44,944 nt of DNA, taken from assembly GCA_019351955.1 (NCBI GenBank), contig JABBOE010000013.1, positions 1-44,944 of the forward strand. The letters are read 5' to 3'. Below, piece after piece: positions 1-12,045 of the stretch. The notes under the pieces are model-generated. The model did no database searches and was not told the DNA's origin. It worked only from the letters and a program-made list of their open reading frames with translations. The position numbers and the translations under genes were made by a program. Source of the DNA: Pseudomonadota bacterium. GTDB lineage: Bacteria > Pseudomonadota > Gammaproteobacteria > Burkholderiales > Burkholderiaceae_C. How positions within the stretch are numbered: position 1 is the first letter of the stretch; every line of letters begins with the position of its first letter.

Positions 1-1999
1 GGCCAGGAACGAATAGCCACATGAATACGACCACACCGGCCACCATGGCCAACGCGTAGTAGTAAAGGAAGCCTGTTTGCAGCTGCCGAATCAGACCGGC
101 GGCGACATCGATCATGCGCGCGGTACCGTTGACCACGAGACCGTCGATAAAGCCTGCGTCGGCGCCCTTCCACAGCCCCTTGCCGACCAACCGGGTCCCT
201 GCCGCAATGACGTGCTCATTGAACCAGTCCATGTAATACTTGTGATCAAGCAAAATGTAGATCGGTTTAAACATGCGCTGCACCGCGGCCGGGAAGGCAA
301 GATTCACCATGTATGCGTACCACGCAACGGCCACACCTGCGATTGCCAACCAAAGCGGCAACGTGGTCACCGCGTGCAGCGCCATCTGTAGGGGACCGTG
401 GAAATGCTCGCGCAAATCGGTCATGGCCGGATGCGCTGCCGCGTTCACCACAATGGCTCCATTGAAAAACCCGCCATACAGCAGAGGCTGAATCGTCACG
501 TAGCCGATTACGGCAGAAGGGATCGCCAAAAGGATGAGCGGAAGCGTAATGACCCATGGAGACTCACGCGGCTCCAGGGCGCCGTGGTGGTGGGCATGAT
601 CGTGCCCGCCGTGCTCGTCATGCGCAGGTAGGTGGCGGAAGCGCTCTTCACCATGGAAGACCAGGAAATACAGCCGGAATGAGTAAAGCGCGGTGACAAA
701 CACGCTGGCCGTCACGGAAAACGTGGCGAAGCCGGATCCATACAGATGGCTGGCTGCCACCGCATCGATGATGCTGTCCTTCGAATAGAAACCGGCGAAA
801 AATGGTGTTCCGATCAGCGCCAACGACCCAATGAGGAACGTGATCCAGGTAATGGGCATGTACTTACGCAGGCCGCCCATGTGGCGGATATCCTGATCGT
901 GATGCATGCCGATGATGACGGAGCCCGCAGCCAGAAACAGCAGCGCCTTGAAGAAGGCGTGGGTCATGAGGTGGAAGATGGCCACCGAGTAGGCTGAGGC
1001 GCCCAAGGCCACAGTCATGTAACCCAGCTGTGAAAGCGTTGAGTACGCGATCACCCGTTTGATGTCGTTCTGGATGACCCCCAGGAAACCCATGAACAGC
1101 GCCGTGATTGCGCCAATCACCAAGATGAAGGACAGCGCCGTATCGGACAACTCAAACAGCGGCGACATACGCGCAACCATAAAGATGCCCGCAGTCACCA
1201 TCGTGGCGGCATGAATCAGCGCGGATATGGGGGTGGGACCCTCCATTGAGTCGGGGAGCCACACGTGTAATGGGAATTGCGCACTTTTCCCCATTGCGCC
1301 CACGAACAGGCTAATGCACATCACGGTCATGAGCATCCAGTCCGTGCCCGGGAAATGAAGTTTGGCAAGCTCTGGTGCCTTGGCGAAGATGTCGCTGTAG
1401 TTCAGGCTGCCGGAGTAGGCCAGCGCCAGCCCGATGCCGAGTATGAATCCAAAGTCACCTACGCGGTTAACGATGAAGGCCTTCATGTTGGCGAACACCG
1501 CGGACGGCCGCGTGTACCAGAAGCCGATCAGCAGATAGGAGACGAGCCCCACGGCTTCCCAGCCGAAGAACAGTTGAAGCATGTTGTTGCTCATGACCAG
1601 CATCAGCATGCTGAAGGTGAACAGGCTGATGTAGGAGAAAAAGCGCTGATAACCGGGGTCGTCGGCCATGTAGCCGATGGTGTAGACATGCACGCACAGC
1701 GAGACAAAGGTCACGACCACCATCATCAACGCCGAGAGGCTGTCAATCAGGAATCCGACATCCATCTTGAGCGCGCCAACCTGCATCCATGTGTAGACCG
1801 TCCCGCTGTAGTGGGCACCGCCGACCACCTGTATCAGGACCCATGCCGAAAGGGCGAAAGAAATCGCCACGCTACCTGTGGTGACCGTGTGTGCACCAGC
1901 GCGGCCGATTGCCTTGCCGAATAGGCCGGCGATGATGGCACCCGCCAGCGGCGCCAGCGCGATGACGAGCAAAAGCGTGGGATTGAGCGTGCCTGCCAT
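1..1999 (-). CDS. nuoL: NADH-quinone oxidoreductase subunit L (partial, runs off left edge)
   Basis: Minus-strand frame open from ATG at 1999 to the window edge; translation contains NuoL-like stretches such as VWLPDSMEGPTPISALIHAATMVTAGIFM; first gene after nuoK. Confidence 0.95.
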   Translation of the reverse strand, partial: MAGTLNPTLLLVIALAPLAGAIIAGLFGKAIGRAGAHTVTTGSVAISFALSAWVLIQVVGGAHYSGTVYTWMQVGALKMDVGFLIDSLSALMMVVVTFVSLCVHVYTIGYMADDPGYQRFFSYISLFTFSMLMLVMSNNMLQLFFGWEAVGLVSYLLIGFWYTRPSAVFANMKAFIVNRVGDFGFILGIGLALAYSGSLNYSDIFAKAPELAKLHFPGTDWMLMTVMCISLFVGAMGKSAQFPLHVWLPDSMEGPTPISALIHAATMVTAGIFMVARMSPLFELSDTALSFILVIGAITALFMGFLGVIQNDIKRVIAYSTLSQLGYMTVALGASAYSVAIFHLMTHAFFKALLFLAAGSVIIGMHHDQDIRHMGGLRKYMPITWITFLIGSLALIGTPFFAGFYSKDSIIDAVAASHLYGSGFATFSVTASVFVTALYSFRLYFLVFHGEERFRHLPAHDEHGGHDHAHHHGALEPRESPWVITLPLILLAIPSAVIGYVTIQPLLYGGFFNGAIVVNAAAHPAMTDLREHFHGPLQMALHAVTTLPLWLAIAGVAVAWYAYMVNLAFPAAVQRMFKPIYILLDHKYYMDWFNEHVIAAGTRLVGKGLWKGADAGFIDGLVVNGTARMIDVAAGLIRQLQTGFLYYYALAMVAGVVVFMWLFVPG

Positions 2000-2002
2000 G
2001 CC

Positions 2003-2317
2003 TTAGCCCTTGAGATGGTCGAGTTCATCCACGTTGATCGTGGACAGATTGCGAAATAACACCACCAGAATGGCCAAGCCAATGGCTGACTCGGCGGCTG
2101 CGACGGTGAGAATGAAGAACACGAACACCTGACCGGCCATGTCCTGCAGGTAGTGCGAAAAAGCGATGAAATTGAGGTTCACCGCCAAAAGCATCAGCTC
2201 GATGGCCATCAAGAGGACAATGAGGTTGCGCCGGTTGAGAAAGATACCGACCACCGAGATGGCAAAGAGGATGGCGCCGAGCACCAGGTAATGCGCGAGA
2301 CTAAGTGATCCCAACAT
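2003..2317 (-). CDS. nuoK: NADH-quinone oxidoreductase subunit K
   Basis: 104 aa [53 protein letters not shown], typical NuoK. Confidence 0.97.
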   Translation of the reverse strand: MLGSLSLAHYLVLGAILFAISVVGIFLNRRNLIVLLMAIELMLLAVNLNFIAFSHYLQDMAGQVFVFFILTVAAAESAIGLAILVVLFRNLSTINVDELDHLKG

Positions 2318-2320
2318 GGC

Positions 2321-2956
2321 TTACTCCTTGCCCTCGGGCTTCATCTGGACCAAACGCACGCGGTCTTGTCGCCGCACTTTGAGCTGCTCGGAGACTTGGA
2401 TGCTCTTCGTATCCTTGCGACGGCGCAGGGTCAGGGAAATGGCGGCGATGATCGCCACCAAGAGAATGACAGCTGCAACCTCGAGCGGGTACAGGTAATG
2501 CGTGTATACAACCAGCCCGAGCGCGTTCGTGTTGGGCATCTGTGCAAGGGCGCGCGCCGCTGCTGAAGCGGGCTGTCCGCCGATTTGCGCCGCCGCAGTC
2601 TGTCCCCCGATCTGAAACGCTTGCATCAGCACTGCAGCCATTTCCAGCACGATGAAAACGCCGACCAAGGCGGCAACCGGGAAGAATCGCCAAAAGCCCT
2701 GTCGCAATCGGTCGAGGTTGATATCGAGCATCATGATCACGAACAAAAACAGCACCATGACGGCGCCCACGTAAACCAGGACGAGCACGATGGCCAGGAA
2801 TTCCGCTCGCAGCAGTATCCAGATGGTGGACGCCTGGAAGAATGCCAAGACCAGATATAGCGCCGCGTGAACCGGGTTGCGCGAAGTAATGACGCGGAAC
2901 GCGGCAAAAAGAAGAACTGCGGCGAAGATGTAAAACAACGCGGTTTGGATGGTCAT
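2321..2956 (-). CDS. nuoJ: NADH-quinone oxidoreductase subunit J
   Basis: 211 aa membrane protein, NuoJ-like, between nuoK and nuoI. Confidence 0.95.
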   Translation of the reverse strand: MTIQTALFYIFAAVLLFAAFRVITSRNPVHAALYLVLAFFQASTIWILLRAEFLAIVLVLVYVGAVMVLFLFVIMMLDINLDRLRQGFWRFFPVAALVGVFIVLEMAAVLMQAFQIGGQTAAAQIGGQPASAAARALAQMPNTNALGLVVYTHYLYPLEVAAVILLVAIIAAISLTLRRRKDTKSIQVSEQLKVRRQDRVRLVQMKPEGKE

Positions 2957-3061
2957 AGCGAATTGAGAGTTCGACGCCGCACGCTGCCCGCATGCGAGGC
3001 AAGAGCGCGGTCAGGAGCCTGGCGCGTGAAGAGGCGGCATCCCGGACGGCCCCGAGAGCCT

Positions 3062-3550
3062 TCAGCGATATTGGGCGTCGGCCTCCTTGTTGGGCGCGAT
3101 TTCGTGTTCGTAACGGTCACCAACAGCCAGAAGCATTTCCTTCGTGAAGTACAGGTCGCCGCGCTGTTCGCCGTGATATTCAAAGATGTGGGTCTCCACA
3201 ATCGAATCCACGGGGCAACTCTCCTCGCAGAAGCCACAGAAAATGCACTTGGTCAGGTCAATGTCATATCGAGTGGTGCGGCGCGTGCCGTCAGCGCGCT
3301 GGTCACTTTCGATCGTGATCGCCAGCGCCGGGCACACGGCCTCGCACAGCTTGCAGGCGATGCAACGTTCTTCCCCATTCGGGTAGCGGCGCAGCGCGTG
3401 CAGGCCGCGAAACCGGGGTGACATCGGCGTCTTCTCTTCGGGGTATTGCACCGTGATTTTGCGTCGGAAGGCGTGCTTGCCGGTGAGGGCAAGCCCCTTG
3501 AAGAGTTCGACCAGGAAAAAGCTGTTGAAGGTGTCGCGCACGGCGGCCAT
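3062..3550 (-). CDS. nuoI: NADH-quinone oxidoreductase subunit I (2x 4Fe-4S ferredoxin)
   Basis: [12 protein letters not shown] and [12 protein letters not shown] motifs. Confidence 0.97.
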   Translation of the reverse strand: MAAVRDTFNSFFLVELFKGLALTGKHAFRRKITVQYPEEKTPMSPRFRGLHALRRYPNGEERCIACKLCEAVCPALAITIESDQRADGTRRTTRYDIDLTKCIFCGFCEESCPVDSIVETHIFEYHGEQRGDLYFTKEMLLAVGDRYEHEIAPNKEADAQYR

Positions 3551-3563
3551 GTTCGTACTCCGT

Positions 3564-4625
3564 TCAGTGCCAAATCGACCAAGGGGTTTGCATCCACGCG
3601 CCGATCAGCACCAGCCACACCAAGGTGACGGGGATGAAGATTTTCCAGCCCAGACGCATGATCTGGTCGTAGCGGTAACGCGGAAATGTCGCACGCACCC
3701 ACAGAAAGATGGACACTACGAGAAAGGCCTTGATGCCGAGCCAGATCCATCCTGGGACGAAACCCAGGAACGAGAGTGGCGCGTCCCACCCACCAAGAAA
3801 CATGATCGTGGCGATGAACGAAACAAGGATCATGTTCGCGTATTCCGCCAGGAAGAACAGCGCGAACGACATGCCGGAATATTCGACCATGTGCCCGGCC
3901 ACGATTTCCGACTCACCCTCGACCACATCAAATGGGTGGCGATTGGTCTCTGCAATCCCAGAAATGAGGTAAACAACAAAGATCGGCAACAGCGGCAGCC
4001 AGTTCCACGAAAGAAAATTCAGTCCCATGAGGGCGAAACGGCCCTGTTCCTGCCCAGCCACGATCTGCGTGAGATTGAGGCTGCCAGACACCATCAACAC
4101 GACAACGAGGCAAAAGCCCATGGCGATCTCGTAGCTGACCATCTGAGCCGACGCACGCATGGCGCCCAGGAAGGCATACTTTGAATTGGACGCCCACCCC
4201 GCGATAATGACGCCGTAAACCTCCAGCGAGGTCACGGCCATGAGCAACAAGAGCCCGGCGTTTACGTTAGCGAGCGCTACATCCGGCCCGAAAGGCATGA
4301 CGGACCATGCAGCCAGAGCTGGCATGATCGTCATGATGGGTCCCAGAATGAACAAAAACTGGCTGGCCTGTGTGGGTACGATGATTTCCTTGAAGATGAA
4401 CTTCAGTCCGTCGGCTATCGGCTGCAAAAGTCCGTAGGGTCCGACGCGGTTAGGGCCGATTCGAACCTGAATCCACCCGATGAGCTTGCGCTCCCACAGC
4501 GTGAGGTAGGCGACCGCAATGAACAGCGGCAGCACGATAGCAACGATCTTGATGATGGTCCAAATCACGGGCCACGCGACTGGGCCGAGCAGGTTCAATC
4601 CACCGGAGTTGAAGGCTTCAAGCAT
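3564..4625 (-). CDS. nuoH: NADH-quinone oxidoreductase subunit H
   Basis: 353 aa; [32 protein letters not shown]. Confidence 0.97.
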   Translation of the reverse strand: MLEAFNSGGLNLLGPVAWPVIWTIIKIVAIVLPLFIAVAYLTLWERKLIGWIQVRIGPNRVGPYGLLQPIADGLKFIFKEIIVPTQASQFLFILGPIMTIMPALAAWSVMPFGPDVALANVNAGLLLLMAVTSLEVYGVIIAGWASNSKYAFLGAMRASAQMVSYEIAMGFCLVVVLMVSGSLNLTQIVAGQEQGRFALMGLNFLSWNWLPLLPIFVVYLISGIAETNRHPFDVVEGESEIVAGHMVEYSGMSFALFFLAEYANMILVSFIATIMFLGGWDAPLSFLGFVPGWIWLGIKAFLVVSIFLWVRATFPRYRYDQIMRLGWKIFIPVTLVWLVLIGAWMQTPWSIWH

Positions 4626-4628
4626 GGG

Positions 4629-6983
4629 TCAGGCCTTGTGCACAGAAACTGCGCCGAACATGGGGCCGAGGCCAACGGTGGCGGGGTGCGCCGCGGCAAT
4701 ACGCACCACGCCCGTCGCCAAGCCATTGTCCAACCTCACCGATAACTCGGTGGTGACAGCCCCCTGCTGCACCTTCACACGGTCCCCGGACTGCAGCCCG
4801 AGCCGCTGCCATGCATCGGGTGCGAGTGCGATCTGCCCTGCGAAGCGAGCATCGCGGGTTTGCTGCAGCGAAGCCGCGCGCCTTACGATTGCATCGCTGG
4901 AATAGATCGGTACTTCAGCAAGGCGCTCAAAATCGCTCGAACCTCGCGCCTCGACCTGCAAGGCAAGGGTGGCGGGCAATTCCGTTGCGGCGTGCGACTG
5001 AAGGCGCTCCGCAATGTGCACGCCATGCAAAGCGGCATCGCGCACGGCCTCCACGGTATCGTACTCAAAACCCGGCAAGCCGAGCTGATCGGCCAAGACA
5101 CGCAGCACCTTCCACGCGGGCCGCGACTGTCCAACCGGTCCAACGACCGGGCTGTACGTCTGCAAACTCCCTTCACAGTTGACGATCGCGCCCGCGGTTT
5201 CGCTGAAGGGCGCAATCGGCAACAGAATCTGGGCGTAATCGGCGACCGTGCCACGGTAGGCGGATAGCGCCACAACAAAACCGCACGCGCGCATTGCCGC
5301 TGCTGCGGCAGCGCCGTCTTGCATGTCGAACTCGGGCTCGACGCCCAAAAGAAGCATGGCTGCCGGGGGCTGTTGCACCATTTGTGCCACATTCAGGCCG
5401 CCGGCCCCAGGTTTGGCGCCGACTAAATATGCCCCAACGGTGTTCGCCGCCTCCACTGTGTAGCCGAAGCTTGCACCGGTGCGCTCAGCGATCCAGCGCC
5501 CCAGGATGTCCAAATCACGTGCATGCGGATGCTGAGCCGCCGCGTTCCCGAGCAGAACCGCCTTGCGTTCGCCAGACAGAAGACTCTGCGCGATGCGTTG
5601 CGCATCCTCGGATGGCTGCATTCCCGCAAGAACTTGCGGACGAGCAACGCCGGCCTGGTCCGCCACGCACGCAGCCACCTCAGCAAGCCGGTTGACCCAT
5701 GCACTCGGCGGCGCGATGAGTCGGGCATGCAGCGGCATGAGGAGATCGTCGTCAGCGGCGTGCACCACGCTGATCTTGCCGCCGGATTTGCTTGCGCGCC
5801 GCAGCTTGGCGGCCAGCAGGGGATGGTCCTTGCGCAGCAACGATCCAACGATCAACGCCGACTGAAGATGGCGCACATCGGCGACAGGTAGGCCCAAAGA
5901 GGGAATGCGGTGGTCACTGTCTCCATCCTGCGAGAAGTCGGACTGACGCAGACGGAAGTCGACGCTTTCGCTACCAAGCGCGCGCACCAACTTGCTAACC
6001 AAAAAAAGCTCCTCGACCGTGCTGGCAGGGGACGCCAGCGCGCCCAGCTGCCCGGGCCCGCCGGCCTCAATGATGCGCTTGAGACCATTGGCCACAAAGG
6101 ATAGGGCGGTGGGCCAATCCACGTCCCGCCACTGTTCGCCGTCGCGGATCATCGGCTGGGTGAGTCGCTCGGAGCTGTTCAAACCTTCATAGCTGAACCG
6201 GTCGCGATCCGAAATCCAGCACTCGTTGATGTTCTCGTTTTCCTGCGGCACCACGCGCATCACGCGGTTGTTCTTCACCTGCATGACGAGATTCGTGCCA
6301 AGACTATCGTGGGGACTGACCGACGCACGCCGGGTGAGTTCCCACGTCCGCGCCGCAAATCGAAAGGGCTTGCTGGTCAGTGCGCCCACAGGACAAATGT
6401 CGATCATGTTGCCCGAAAGCTCCGAGTCGATGGAGCCTTCAAGGAATGTGGTGATCTCAGAATGCTCACCGCGCATGGCCATACCCAGTTCCATCACGCC
6501 GGCCACTTCCTGACCAAAGCGCACGCATCGGGTGCAATGAATGCAGCGGGTCATTTCCTCCATGGCGATAAGCGGGCCAGCGTTCTTGTGGAACACCACG
6601 CGCTTGTCCTCGTGGTAGCGAGACGTCGATGCCCCGTAGCCCACGGCCAAGTCCTGTAATTGGCATTCACCACCCTGGTCACAAATGGGGCAATCCAAGG
6701 GATGGTTAATCAGCAGCAACTCCATCACACCCTTCTGCGCCTGCAGAGCCTTGTCGGAATGGGTGCGAACGATCATGCCCTGAGCGACCGGCGTGGCGCA
6801 AGCGGGGAGTGGCTTGGGCGCCTTCTCGATATCGACCAAGCACATACGGCAGTTGGCCGCGATGGACAGCTTGGGGTGATAGCAGAATTGGGGAACATAG
6901 ATGTCAAGCTTGTGCGCCGCCTCCATAACCATGGAGCCCTCGGGCACCTCGACCTTTCGACCATCGATTTCCAGTTCAACCAT
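4629..6983 (-). CDS. nuoG: NADH-quinone oxidoreductase subunit G
   Basis: 784 aa; 2Fe-2S N-terminus (CYHPKLSIAANCRMCLVD), NHPLDCPICDQGGECQLQD. Confidence 0.97.
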   Translation of the reverse strand: MVELEIDGRKVEVPEGSMVMEAAHKLDIYVPQFCYHPKLSIAANCRMCLVDIEKAPKPLPACATPVAQGMIVRTHSDKALQAQKGVMELLLINHPLDCPICDQGGECQLQDLAVGYGASTSRYHEDKRVVFHKNAGPLIAMEEMTRCIHCTRCVRFGQEVAGVMELGMAMRGEHSEITTFLEGSIDSELSGNMIDICPVGALTSKPFRFAARTWELTRRASVSPHDSLGTNLVMQVKNNRVMRVVPQENENINECWISDRDRFSYEGLNSSERLTQPMIRDGEQWRDVDWPTALSFVANGLKRIIEAGGPGQLGALASPASTVEELFLVSKLVRALGSESVDFRLRQSDFSQDGDSDHRIPSLGLPVADVRHLQSALIVGSLLRKDHPLLAAKLRRASKSGGKISVVHAADDDLLMPLHARLIAPPSAWVNRLAEVAACVADQAGVARPQVLAGMQPSEDAQRIAQSLLSGERKAVLLGNAAAQHPHARDLDILGRWIAERTGASFGYTVEAANTVGAYLVGAKPGAGGLNVAQMVQQPPAAMLLLGVEPEFDMQDGAAAAAAMRACGFVVALSAYRGTVADYAQILLPIAPFSETAGAIVNCEGSLQTYSPVVGPVGQSRPAWKVLRVLADQLGLPGFEYDTVEAVRDAALHGVHIAERLQSHAATELPATLALQVEARGSSDFERLAEVPIYSSDAIVRRAASLQQTRDARFAGQIALAPDAWQRLGLQSGDRVKVQQGAVTTELSVRLDNGLATGVVRIAAAHPATVGLGPMFGAVSVHKA

Positions 6984-7042
6984 GTCGTATCAACCTCGTG
7001 TGCATACGATGCGGCAGGGCAATCAGGATTTCCTTCCCGTTC

Positions 7043-8377
7043 TTAAACATGCTCGTGCACCATGCAGGTCTTGTGTTCAATGTGATGTTCGAACTCAGCT
7101 CGAAAATGCTTGATGAACGATTTCACGGGCATGGCCGCCGCATCCCCAAGGGCACAGATGGTGCGTCCGGCGATGTTGTCAGAAACCGAGTTCAACACAT
7201 CGAGATCTTCGGGCCGGCCCTGGCCATGTTCGATTCGGTGAACCATTCGATAAAGCCAGCCCGTGCCCTCGCGACAAGGCGTGCACTGACCGCAGGATTC
7301 ATGCTGGTAGAAGTACGACAGTCGCTCGAGCGACTTGACCATGCAGCGCGTATCGTTGAGCACGATGACCGCCCCCGAGCCCAGCATGGATCCGGCTTTT
7401 GCGATTGAGTCGTAGTCCATGGTGCAGTCCATCACGATGCTTGACGGAAGCACCGGTGCCGACGAGCCGCCAGGAATGACCGCCTTCAGTGCCCTGCCCT
7501 CGCGCATACCGCCAGCCAGAGCCAACAGCTTTGCAAATGGGATGCCCATGGGCACTTCGTAATTGCCGGGATTGGCCACATCTCCCGAAACTGAATAAAT
7601 CTTGGTACCACCGTTATTCGGCTTGCCTACATCGAGATATGCTTGGCCGCCATTGCGGATGATCCAAGGCACCGCCGCGAAGGTTTCGGTGTTGTTAATG
7701 GTTGTTGGCTTACCGTACAAACCAAAGCTGGCCGGAAATGGCGGCTTAAAGCGGGGCTGCCCCTTCTTGCCCTCAAGCGATTCGAGCAGCGCGGTTTCCT
7801 CGCCGCAGATGTAGGCCCCAAATCCATGCGCGGCGTGGAGCTCAAAGCTGAAATCCGTACCAAGAATTCTGTCGCCGAGATATCCAGCGGCACGTGCTTC
7901 TTCAAGCGCCTCCGCGAAGCGCTCGTAGTCCTCAAAAATTTCGCCGTGGATGTAGTTATAGCCGACGCTGATTCCCATCGCAAAGGCTGCAATGGCCATG
8001 CCTTCAATGACGATATGGGGGTTGAATCGCAGAATATCGCGATCCTTAAAGGTGCCAGGCTCGCCTTCATCCGAATTGCACACCAAGTACTTCTGGCCCG
8101 GGAACTGGCGGGGCATAAAGCTCCACTTCAGCCCTGTTGGAAAACCAGCGCCACCGCGACCCCGCAGGGCTGAGAGCTTCACCTCAGCGATCACCTGCTC
8201 AGGCGTCATGCCAGGGTCGCCGTCCGCGCCGAGGATTTTGCGCAAAGCCTTGTAGCCATCCCGCTCCTCATAGTCGCGCAGAGCCCAATTCTTGCCATTC
8301 AGTCCCCGCAAGATTTGTGGGTCGACATGGCGACCGTGAAAGCAGGTTTCAAGGCCGGTAGAGGTCCCAAATTTCAT
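7043..8377 (-). CDS. nuoF: NADH-quinone oxidoreductase subunit F
   Basis: [17 protein letters not shown] and [15 protein letters not shown]; start at internal M ([12 protein letters not shown]) gives a 4-bp ATGA overlap with nuoE. Confidence 0.96.
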   Translation of the reverse strand: MKFGTSTGLETCFHGRHVDPQILRGLNGKNWALRDYEERDGYKALRKILGADGDPGMTPEQVIAEVKLSALRGRGGAGFPTGLKWSFMPRQFPGQKYLVCNSDEGEPGTFKDRDILRFNPHIVIEGMAIAAFAMGISVGYNYIHGEIFEDYERFAEALEEARAAGYLGDRILGTDFSFELHAAHGFGAYICGEETALLESLEGKKGQPRFKPPFPASFGLYGKPTTINNTETFAAVPWIIRNGGQAYLDVGKPNNGGTKIYSVSGDVANPGNYEVPMGIPFAKLLALAGGMREGRALKAVIPGGSSAPVLPSSIVMDCTMDYDSIAKAGSMLGSGAVIVLNDTRCMVKSLERLSYFYQHESCGQCTPCREGTGWLYRMVHRIEHGQGRPEDLDVLNSVSDNIAGRTICALGDAAAMPVKSFIKHFRAEFEHHIEHKTCMVHEHV

Positions 8378-8874
8378 GCCACGCCCCCTTGCTTGGCCTC
8401 GTGGCACAGCGATTCAATTAAGCGGTCAATTTGCTCATTGCTGAGAAAACTGCACATCCGGCGATCGTTGACAAGGGCCACTGGAGCATCGCCGCAGGCG
8501 CCCAGACACTCGCTTTGCTGCAGCGTGAACATGCCGTCGTTGGTGGTCTCTCCAGGGGCGATCCCCAGCTTTGCACTGAGGTACTGCATGGCCCGCGCAC
8601 CGCCGCCCAGCTGGCACGGCAGATTGGTACAGACGTTGAGCTTGTAGCGCCCGACCGGCTTCGTGTTGAACATGTTGTAAAAGGTCGCCACCTCGTGCAC
8701 GGCAATTGGTGGCATCCCGATATACGCGGCAAGTTCGCTCTCGGTGTCCGGTGAAATCCATCCCCGTTCCTGCTGCAAGATGGAAAGTGCCGCAATGACC
8801 GCCGACTGCCTCTGGTCTGCGGGATACTTGGCCAGTTCGCGGTCGATGCTCTGGCGGGTGGATTCTGACAGCAT
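8374..8874 (-). CDS. nuoE: NADH-quinone oxidoreductase subunit E
   Basis: 166 aa thioredoxin-like 2Fe-2S protein; [11 protein letters not shown] and [17 protein letters not shown]. Confidence 0.97.
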   Translation of the reverse strand: MLSESTRQSIDRELAKYPADQRQSAVIAALSILQQERGWISPDTESELAAYIGMPPIAVHEVATFYNMFNTKPVGRYKLNVCTNLPCQLGGGARAMQYLSAKLGIAPGETTNDGMFTLQQSECLGACGDAPVALVNDRRMCSFLSNEQIDRLIESLCHEAKQGGVA

Positions 8875-8879
8875 GAGGT

Positions 8880-10133
8880 TTACCGATCGATTTCGCCAAA
8901 CACGATATCCATCGTGCCAATGATGGCCACGGCATCCGCGATCATGTGGCCGCGCGACATTTCGTCCATGGCCGCTAGATGCGGGAAACCGGGAGCACGG
9001 ATCTTCAGACGGAAGGGCTTATTCGCGCCATCCGACACGATGTAGATGCCAAACTCACCCTTCGGATGTTCCACCGCAGCGTAGGCCTGCCCCTCTGGCA
9101 CATGGAATCCCTCGGAAAACAGCTTGAAGTGGTGAATGAGATCCTCCATGCTGGTTTTCATCTCAACGCGCGATGGCGGCGCCACCTTGCGGTTGTCGGT
9201 GATGACTGGGCCAGGGTTTGCACGCAACCAGCTGACACATTGCTGGATGATTCGGTTTGACTGCCGCATCTCTTCCATGCGCACGAGATAGCGGTCGTAG
9301 CAATCGCCGCCCTTGCCCACAGGAATATCGAAGTCGACACGATCGTAGACATCGTAGGGCTGGTGCTTACGCAGATCCCACAAAATGCCGGAGCCACGCA
9401 GCATGGGGCCGGTAAAACCCATCTGCAGAGCGCGCTCAGGGGACACCACGCCAATACCCACCGTGCGCTGCTTCCAGATGCGGTTGTCGGTCAGGAGCGT
9501 TTCGTATTCATCAACGTATTTGGGAAAACGCTGCGTGAAATCGTCGATGAAGTCGAGCAAGGAACCTTGCCGGTTTGCGTTCAGGGCCTTCACATCACGC
9601 GGGCCGTGCACACTTGATTCACGGTATTGCGGCATTTGCTCAGGCAAATCGCGGTACACGCCACCGGGTCTGAAATAGGCAGCGTGCATGCGCGCACCCG
9701 AGGCAGCCTCATACATGTCGAACAGATCCTCACGCTCGCGGAACGCGTACAGGAAGATCGTCATCGCGCCGCAGTCGAGGCCATGCGCGCCAAGCCAGAG
9801 CAAATGATTCAGCAGTCGCGTGATCTCAGCAAACATCACTCGGATGTATTGCGCACGAATCGGCACGTCCACGCCCAGCAACTTCTCGATAGCCAGCACA
9901 TACGCATGCTCATTACACATCATGGACACGTAATCGAGACGGTCCATATAAGGCAACGCCTGGATGTAGGTGCGGGTTTCGGCCAGCTTTTCAGTCGCCC
10001 GATGCAAAAGCCCAATGTGCGGGTCGGCACGCTGTATGACCTCGCCGTCGAGTTCCAAGACCAGCCGCAGCACACCATGCGCGGCCGGGTGCTGGGGTCC
10101 GAAGTTGAGGGTGTAATTCTTGATTTCAGCCAT
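8880..10133 (-). CDS. nuoD: NADH-quinone oxidoreductase subunit D
   Basis: 417 aa; [22 protein letters not shown]. Confidence 0.98.
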   Translation of the reverse strand: MAEIKNYTLNFGPQHPAAHGVLRLVLELDGEVIQRADPHIGLLHRATEKLAETRTYIQALPYMDRLDYVSMMCNEHAYVLAIEKLLGVDVPIRAQYIRVMFAEITRLLNHLLWLGAHGLDCGAMTIFLYAFREREDLFDMYEAASGARMHAAYFRPGGVYRDLPEQMPQYRESSVHGPRDVKALNANRQGSLLDFIDDFTQRFPKYVDEYETLLTDNRIWKQRTVGIGVVSPERALQMGFTGPMLRGSGILWDLRKHQPYDVYDRVDFDIPVGKGGDCYDRYLVRMEEMRQSNRIIQQCVSWLRANPGPVITDNRKVAPPSRVEMKTSMEDLIHHFKLFSEGFHVPEGQAYAAVEHPKGEFGIYIVSDGANKPFRLKIRAPGFPHLAAMDEMSRGHMIADAVAIIGTMDIVFGEIDR

Positions 10134-10138
10134 GGCAT

Positions 10139-10765
10139 TCAGGTCGTGGAGGCTGCCGGATTAGCGGAGCCCAATCCACCATAACCGGCCTCGCGCACGA
10201 TGCGCGGGACGATTTCACGCGGTTCAATGCTCACGGGCTGATAGATGACACGCCTCTGCTCAGGGTCGTACCGCATTTCCACGGTGCCGCTGATCGGGAA
10301 GTCCTTGCGGAACGGATGGCCGATAAAACCATAATCGGTCAGGATACGGCGTAGGTCGTTGTGCCCGTCAAAGATGACACCATACAGGTCAAAAGCCTCG
10401 CGCTCGTACCAGTTGGCGCCGCTCCAGATGTCGCAAACCGAAGGCACCACGGGAAGGCTGTCATCAGCGCACCACAAACGCACGCGCAGGCGTTTGTTGT
10501 GACCAATGGAAAGAAGGTGCAACACCACGCAGAAGCGCGGCCCTGACCAAGCGCTATTCGCGTAACCTTGGTAATCCACCGCGCAGAGATCAATGAGTTG
10601 CTTGAACAGCAAGGCCTCATGGTCGCGGAGAATGTTGCATGCTTCCAGATAGGTAGCGGAATGTAAATCGACTGTCATTTCGCCGTTCCCCACAGACAAG
10701 AGCGCAATGCGCGCGCCCAATTGCTGCTGGAGATCGAGCTGAAGCTGTTCGAGTTTGCTGGGCAT
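10139..10765 (-). CDS. nuoC: NADH-quinone oxidoreductase subunit C
   Basis: [42 protein letters not shown]; start chosen at MPSKLEQL. Confidence 0.95.
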   Translation of the reverse strand: MPSKLEQLQLDLQQQLGARIALLSVGNGEMTVDLHSATYLEACNILRDHEALLFKQLIDLCAVDYQGYANSAWSGPRFCVVLHLLSIGHNKRLRVRLWCADDSLPVVPSVCDIWSGANWYEREAFDLYGVIFDGHNDLRRILTDYGFIGHPFRKDFPISGTVEMRYDPEQRRVIYQPVSIEPREIVPRIVREAGYGGLGSANPAASTT

Positions 10766-10799
10766 CGGGCAGTGGCGGTCGTGATGCAAAAGACTGCGC

Positions 10800-11276
10800 T
10801 CAGCGCGCAATGGTGTTCGTGCGGCGGATCTTGTTCTGCAACTGAATCAATCCATACAGAAGAGCCTCCGCCGTGGGTGGACAACCGGGCACATAGACGT
10901 CCACCGGCACGATTCGGTCGCACCCGCGCACCACTGAGTATGAGTAGTGGTAGTAGCCGCCGCCATTGGCGCACGACCCCATGCTGAGGACCCACCGCGG
11001 CTCTGCCATCTGGTCGTAGACCTTGCGCAGTGCGGGCGCCATCTTGTTACACAACGTGCCGGCAACAATCATCAGATCGGACTGCCGTGGGCTCGGGCGA
11101 AACACGATGCCGAAGCGATCCAAGTCATAGCGTGCCGCACCTGCATGCATCATCTCAACCGCGCAGCAGGCAAGCCCGAAGGTCATTGGCCAGAGCGAGC
11201 CTGTGCGCGTCCAGTTGATCAGCTTGTCAGCCGAGGTGGTGATGAAACCCTCGTTCAGTACACCCTCAATGCTCAT
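10800..11276 (-). CDS. nuoB: NADH-quinone oxidoreductase subunit B
   Basis: 158 aa; [29 protein letters not shown]. Confidence 0.98.
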   Translation of the reverse strand: MSIEGVLNEGFITTSADKLINWTRTGSLWPMTFGLACCAVEMMHAGAARYDLDRFGIVFRPSPRQSDLMIVAGTLCNKMAPALRKVYDQMAEPRWVLSMGSCANGGGYYHYSYSVVRGCDRIVPVDVYVPGCPPTAEALLYGLIQLQNKIRRTNTIAR

Positions 11277-11302
11277 AATTCATCCTTGGCTGCTGGCTCA
11301 GA

Positions 11303-11662
11303 TTACTCCCAGTCCAGCGCTCCCTTCTTCCACTCGTAGATAAAGCCCACCACCAGAATGGACAGGAAGATCATCATCGCCCAGAAACCCGTGGGACCAA
11401 CCTGCTTGATGACGACCGCCCAGGGAAAAAGGAAGGCAATCTCGAGGTCGAACAAGATAAAAAGAATCGCGACCAAGTAGTAACGCACGTCAAACTTCAT
11501 ACGCGCGTCCTCAAAAGCCTCGAACCCGCATTCGTAGGGGGCGTTCTTTGCACTATCAGGGCGACTCGGACCCAGAAGACGGCCCAGCGCTAAGGGACCA
11601 ATGCCCACACCGATACCGACCAAGATGAAGAGCAAAACCGGCAAGTACTGCTCGAGAAACAT
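11303..11662 (-). CDS. nuoA: NADH-quinone oxidoreductase subunit A
   Basis: 119 aa; [43 protein letters not shown]. Confidence 0.98.
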   Translation of the reverse strand: MFLEQYLPVLLFILVGIGVGIGPLALGRLLGPSRPDSAKNAPYECGFEAFEDARMKFDVRYYLVAILFILFDLEIAFLFPWAVVIKQVGPTGFWAMMIFLSILVVGFIYEWKKGALDWE

Positions 11663-11788
11663 CAGGCTCTCCTCCTTGTGGCTTCGCCGATTAAAGCTGG
11701 CCGGCGTTTCGCGACCAACTCACCCACGCACTCCCGCTACACCATACGCGGGATCCGTTGCTCTTTCTTTGATGTACTGCAACAAATT

Positions 11789-11873
11789 TGGTGCCGACGG
11801 CGAGACTCGAACTCGCACAGCTTTCGCCACTACCCCCTCAAGATAGCGTGTCTACCAATTTCACCACGTCGGC
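11789..11873 (-). tRNA. tRNA-Leu(GAG), CCA encoded
   Basis: Reverse complement GCCGACGTGGTGAAATTGGTAGACACGCTATCTTGAGGGGGTAGTGGCGAAAGCTGTGCGAGTTCGAGTCTCGCCGTCGGCACCA; acceptor stem GCCGACG/CGTCGGC; anticodon loop TTGAGGG; GTTCGAGTC T-loop. Confidence 0.96.
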
Positions 11874-12045
11874 AAGACGCAATCGCATAAATCGTCTGTA
11901 ACCGGGCACTTATGCGACCAAACTCAGTATTTTAACGGCCTTGGGAAGGTTCAGGCAACGTCTGTTCCGATTCATTTGCTCGATGGCAAGTTTCCAACCC
12001 GCAAGGGGTTGACACTCCGCTAAAAACATGTTGTGCGCTGCACCA

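Noticed and set aside
2301-3002. 233-aa ORF in another minus frame over nuoJ
   Set aside because: Overlaps nuoJ, which has clear family sequence; composition (Arg/Ala/His-rich) is typical of out-of-frame reading in GC-rich DNA.
6200-6400. NuoG lacking the N7 cluster cysteines (SVSPHDSLGTN)
   Set aside because: Absence of N7 ligands is common in NuoG outside some lineages, so not unusual.
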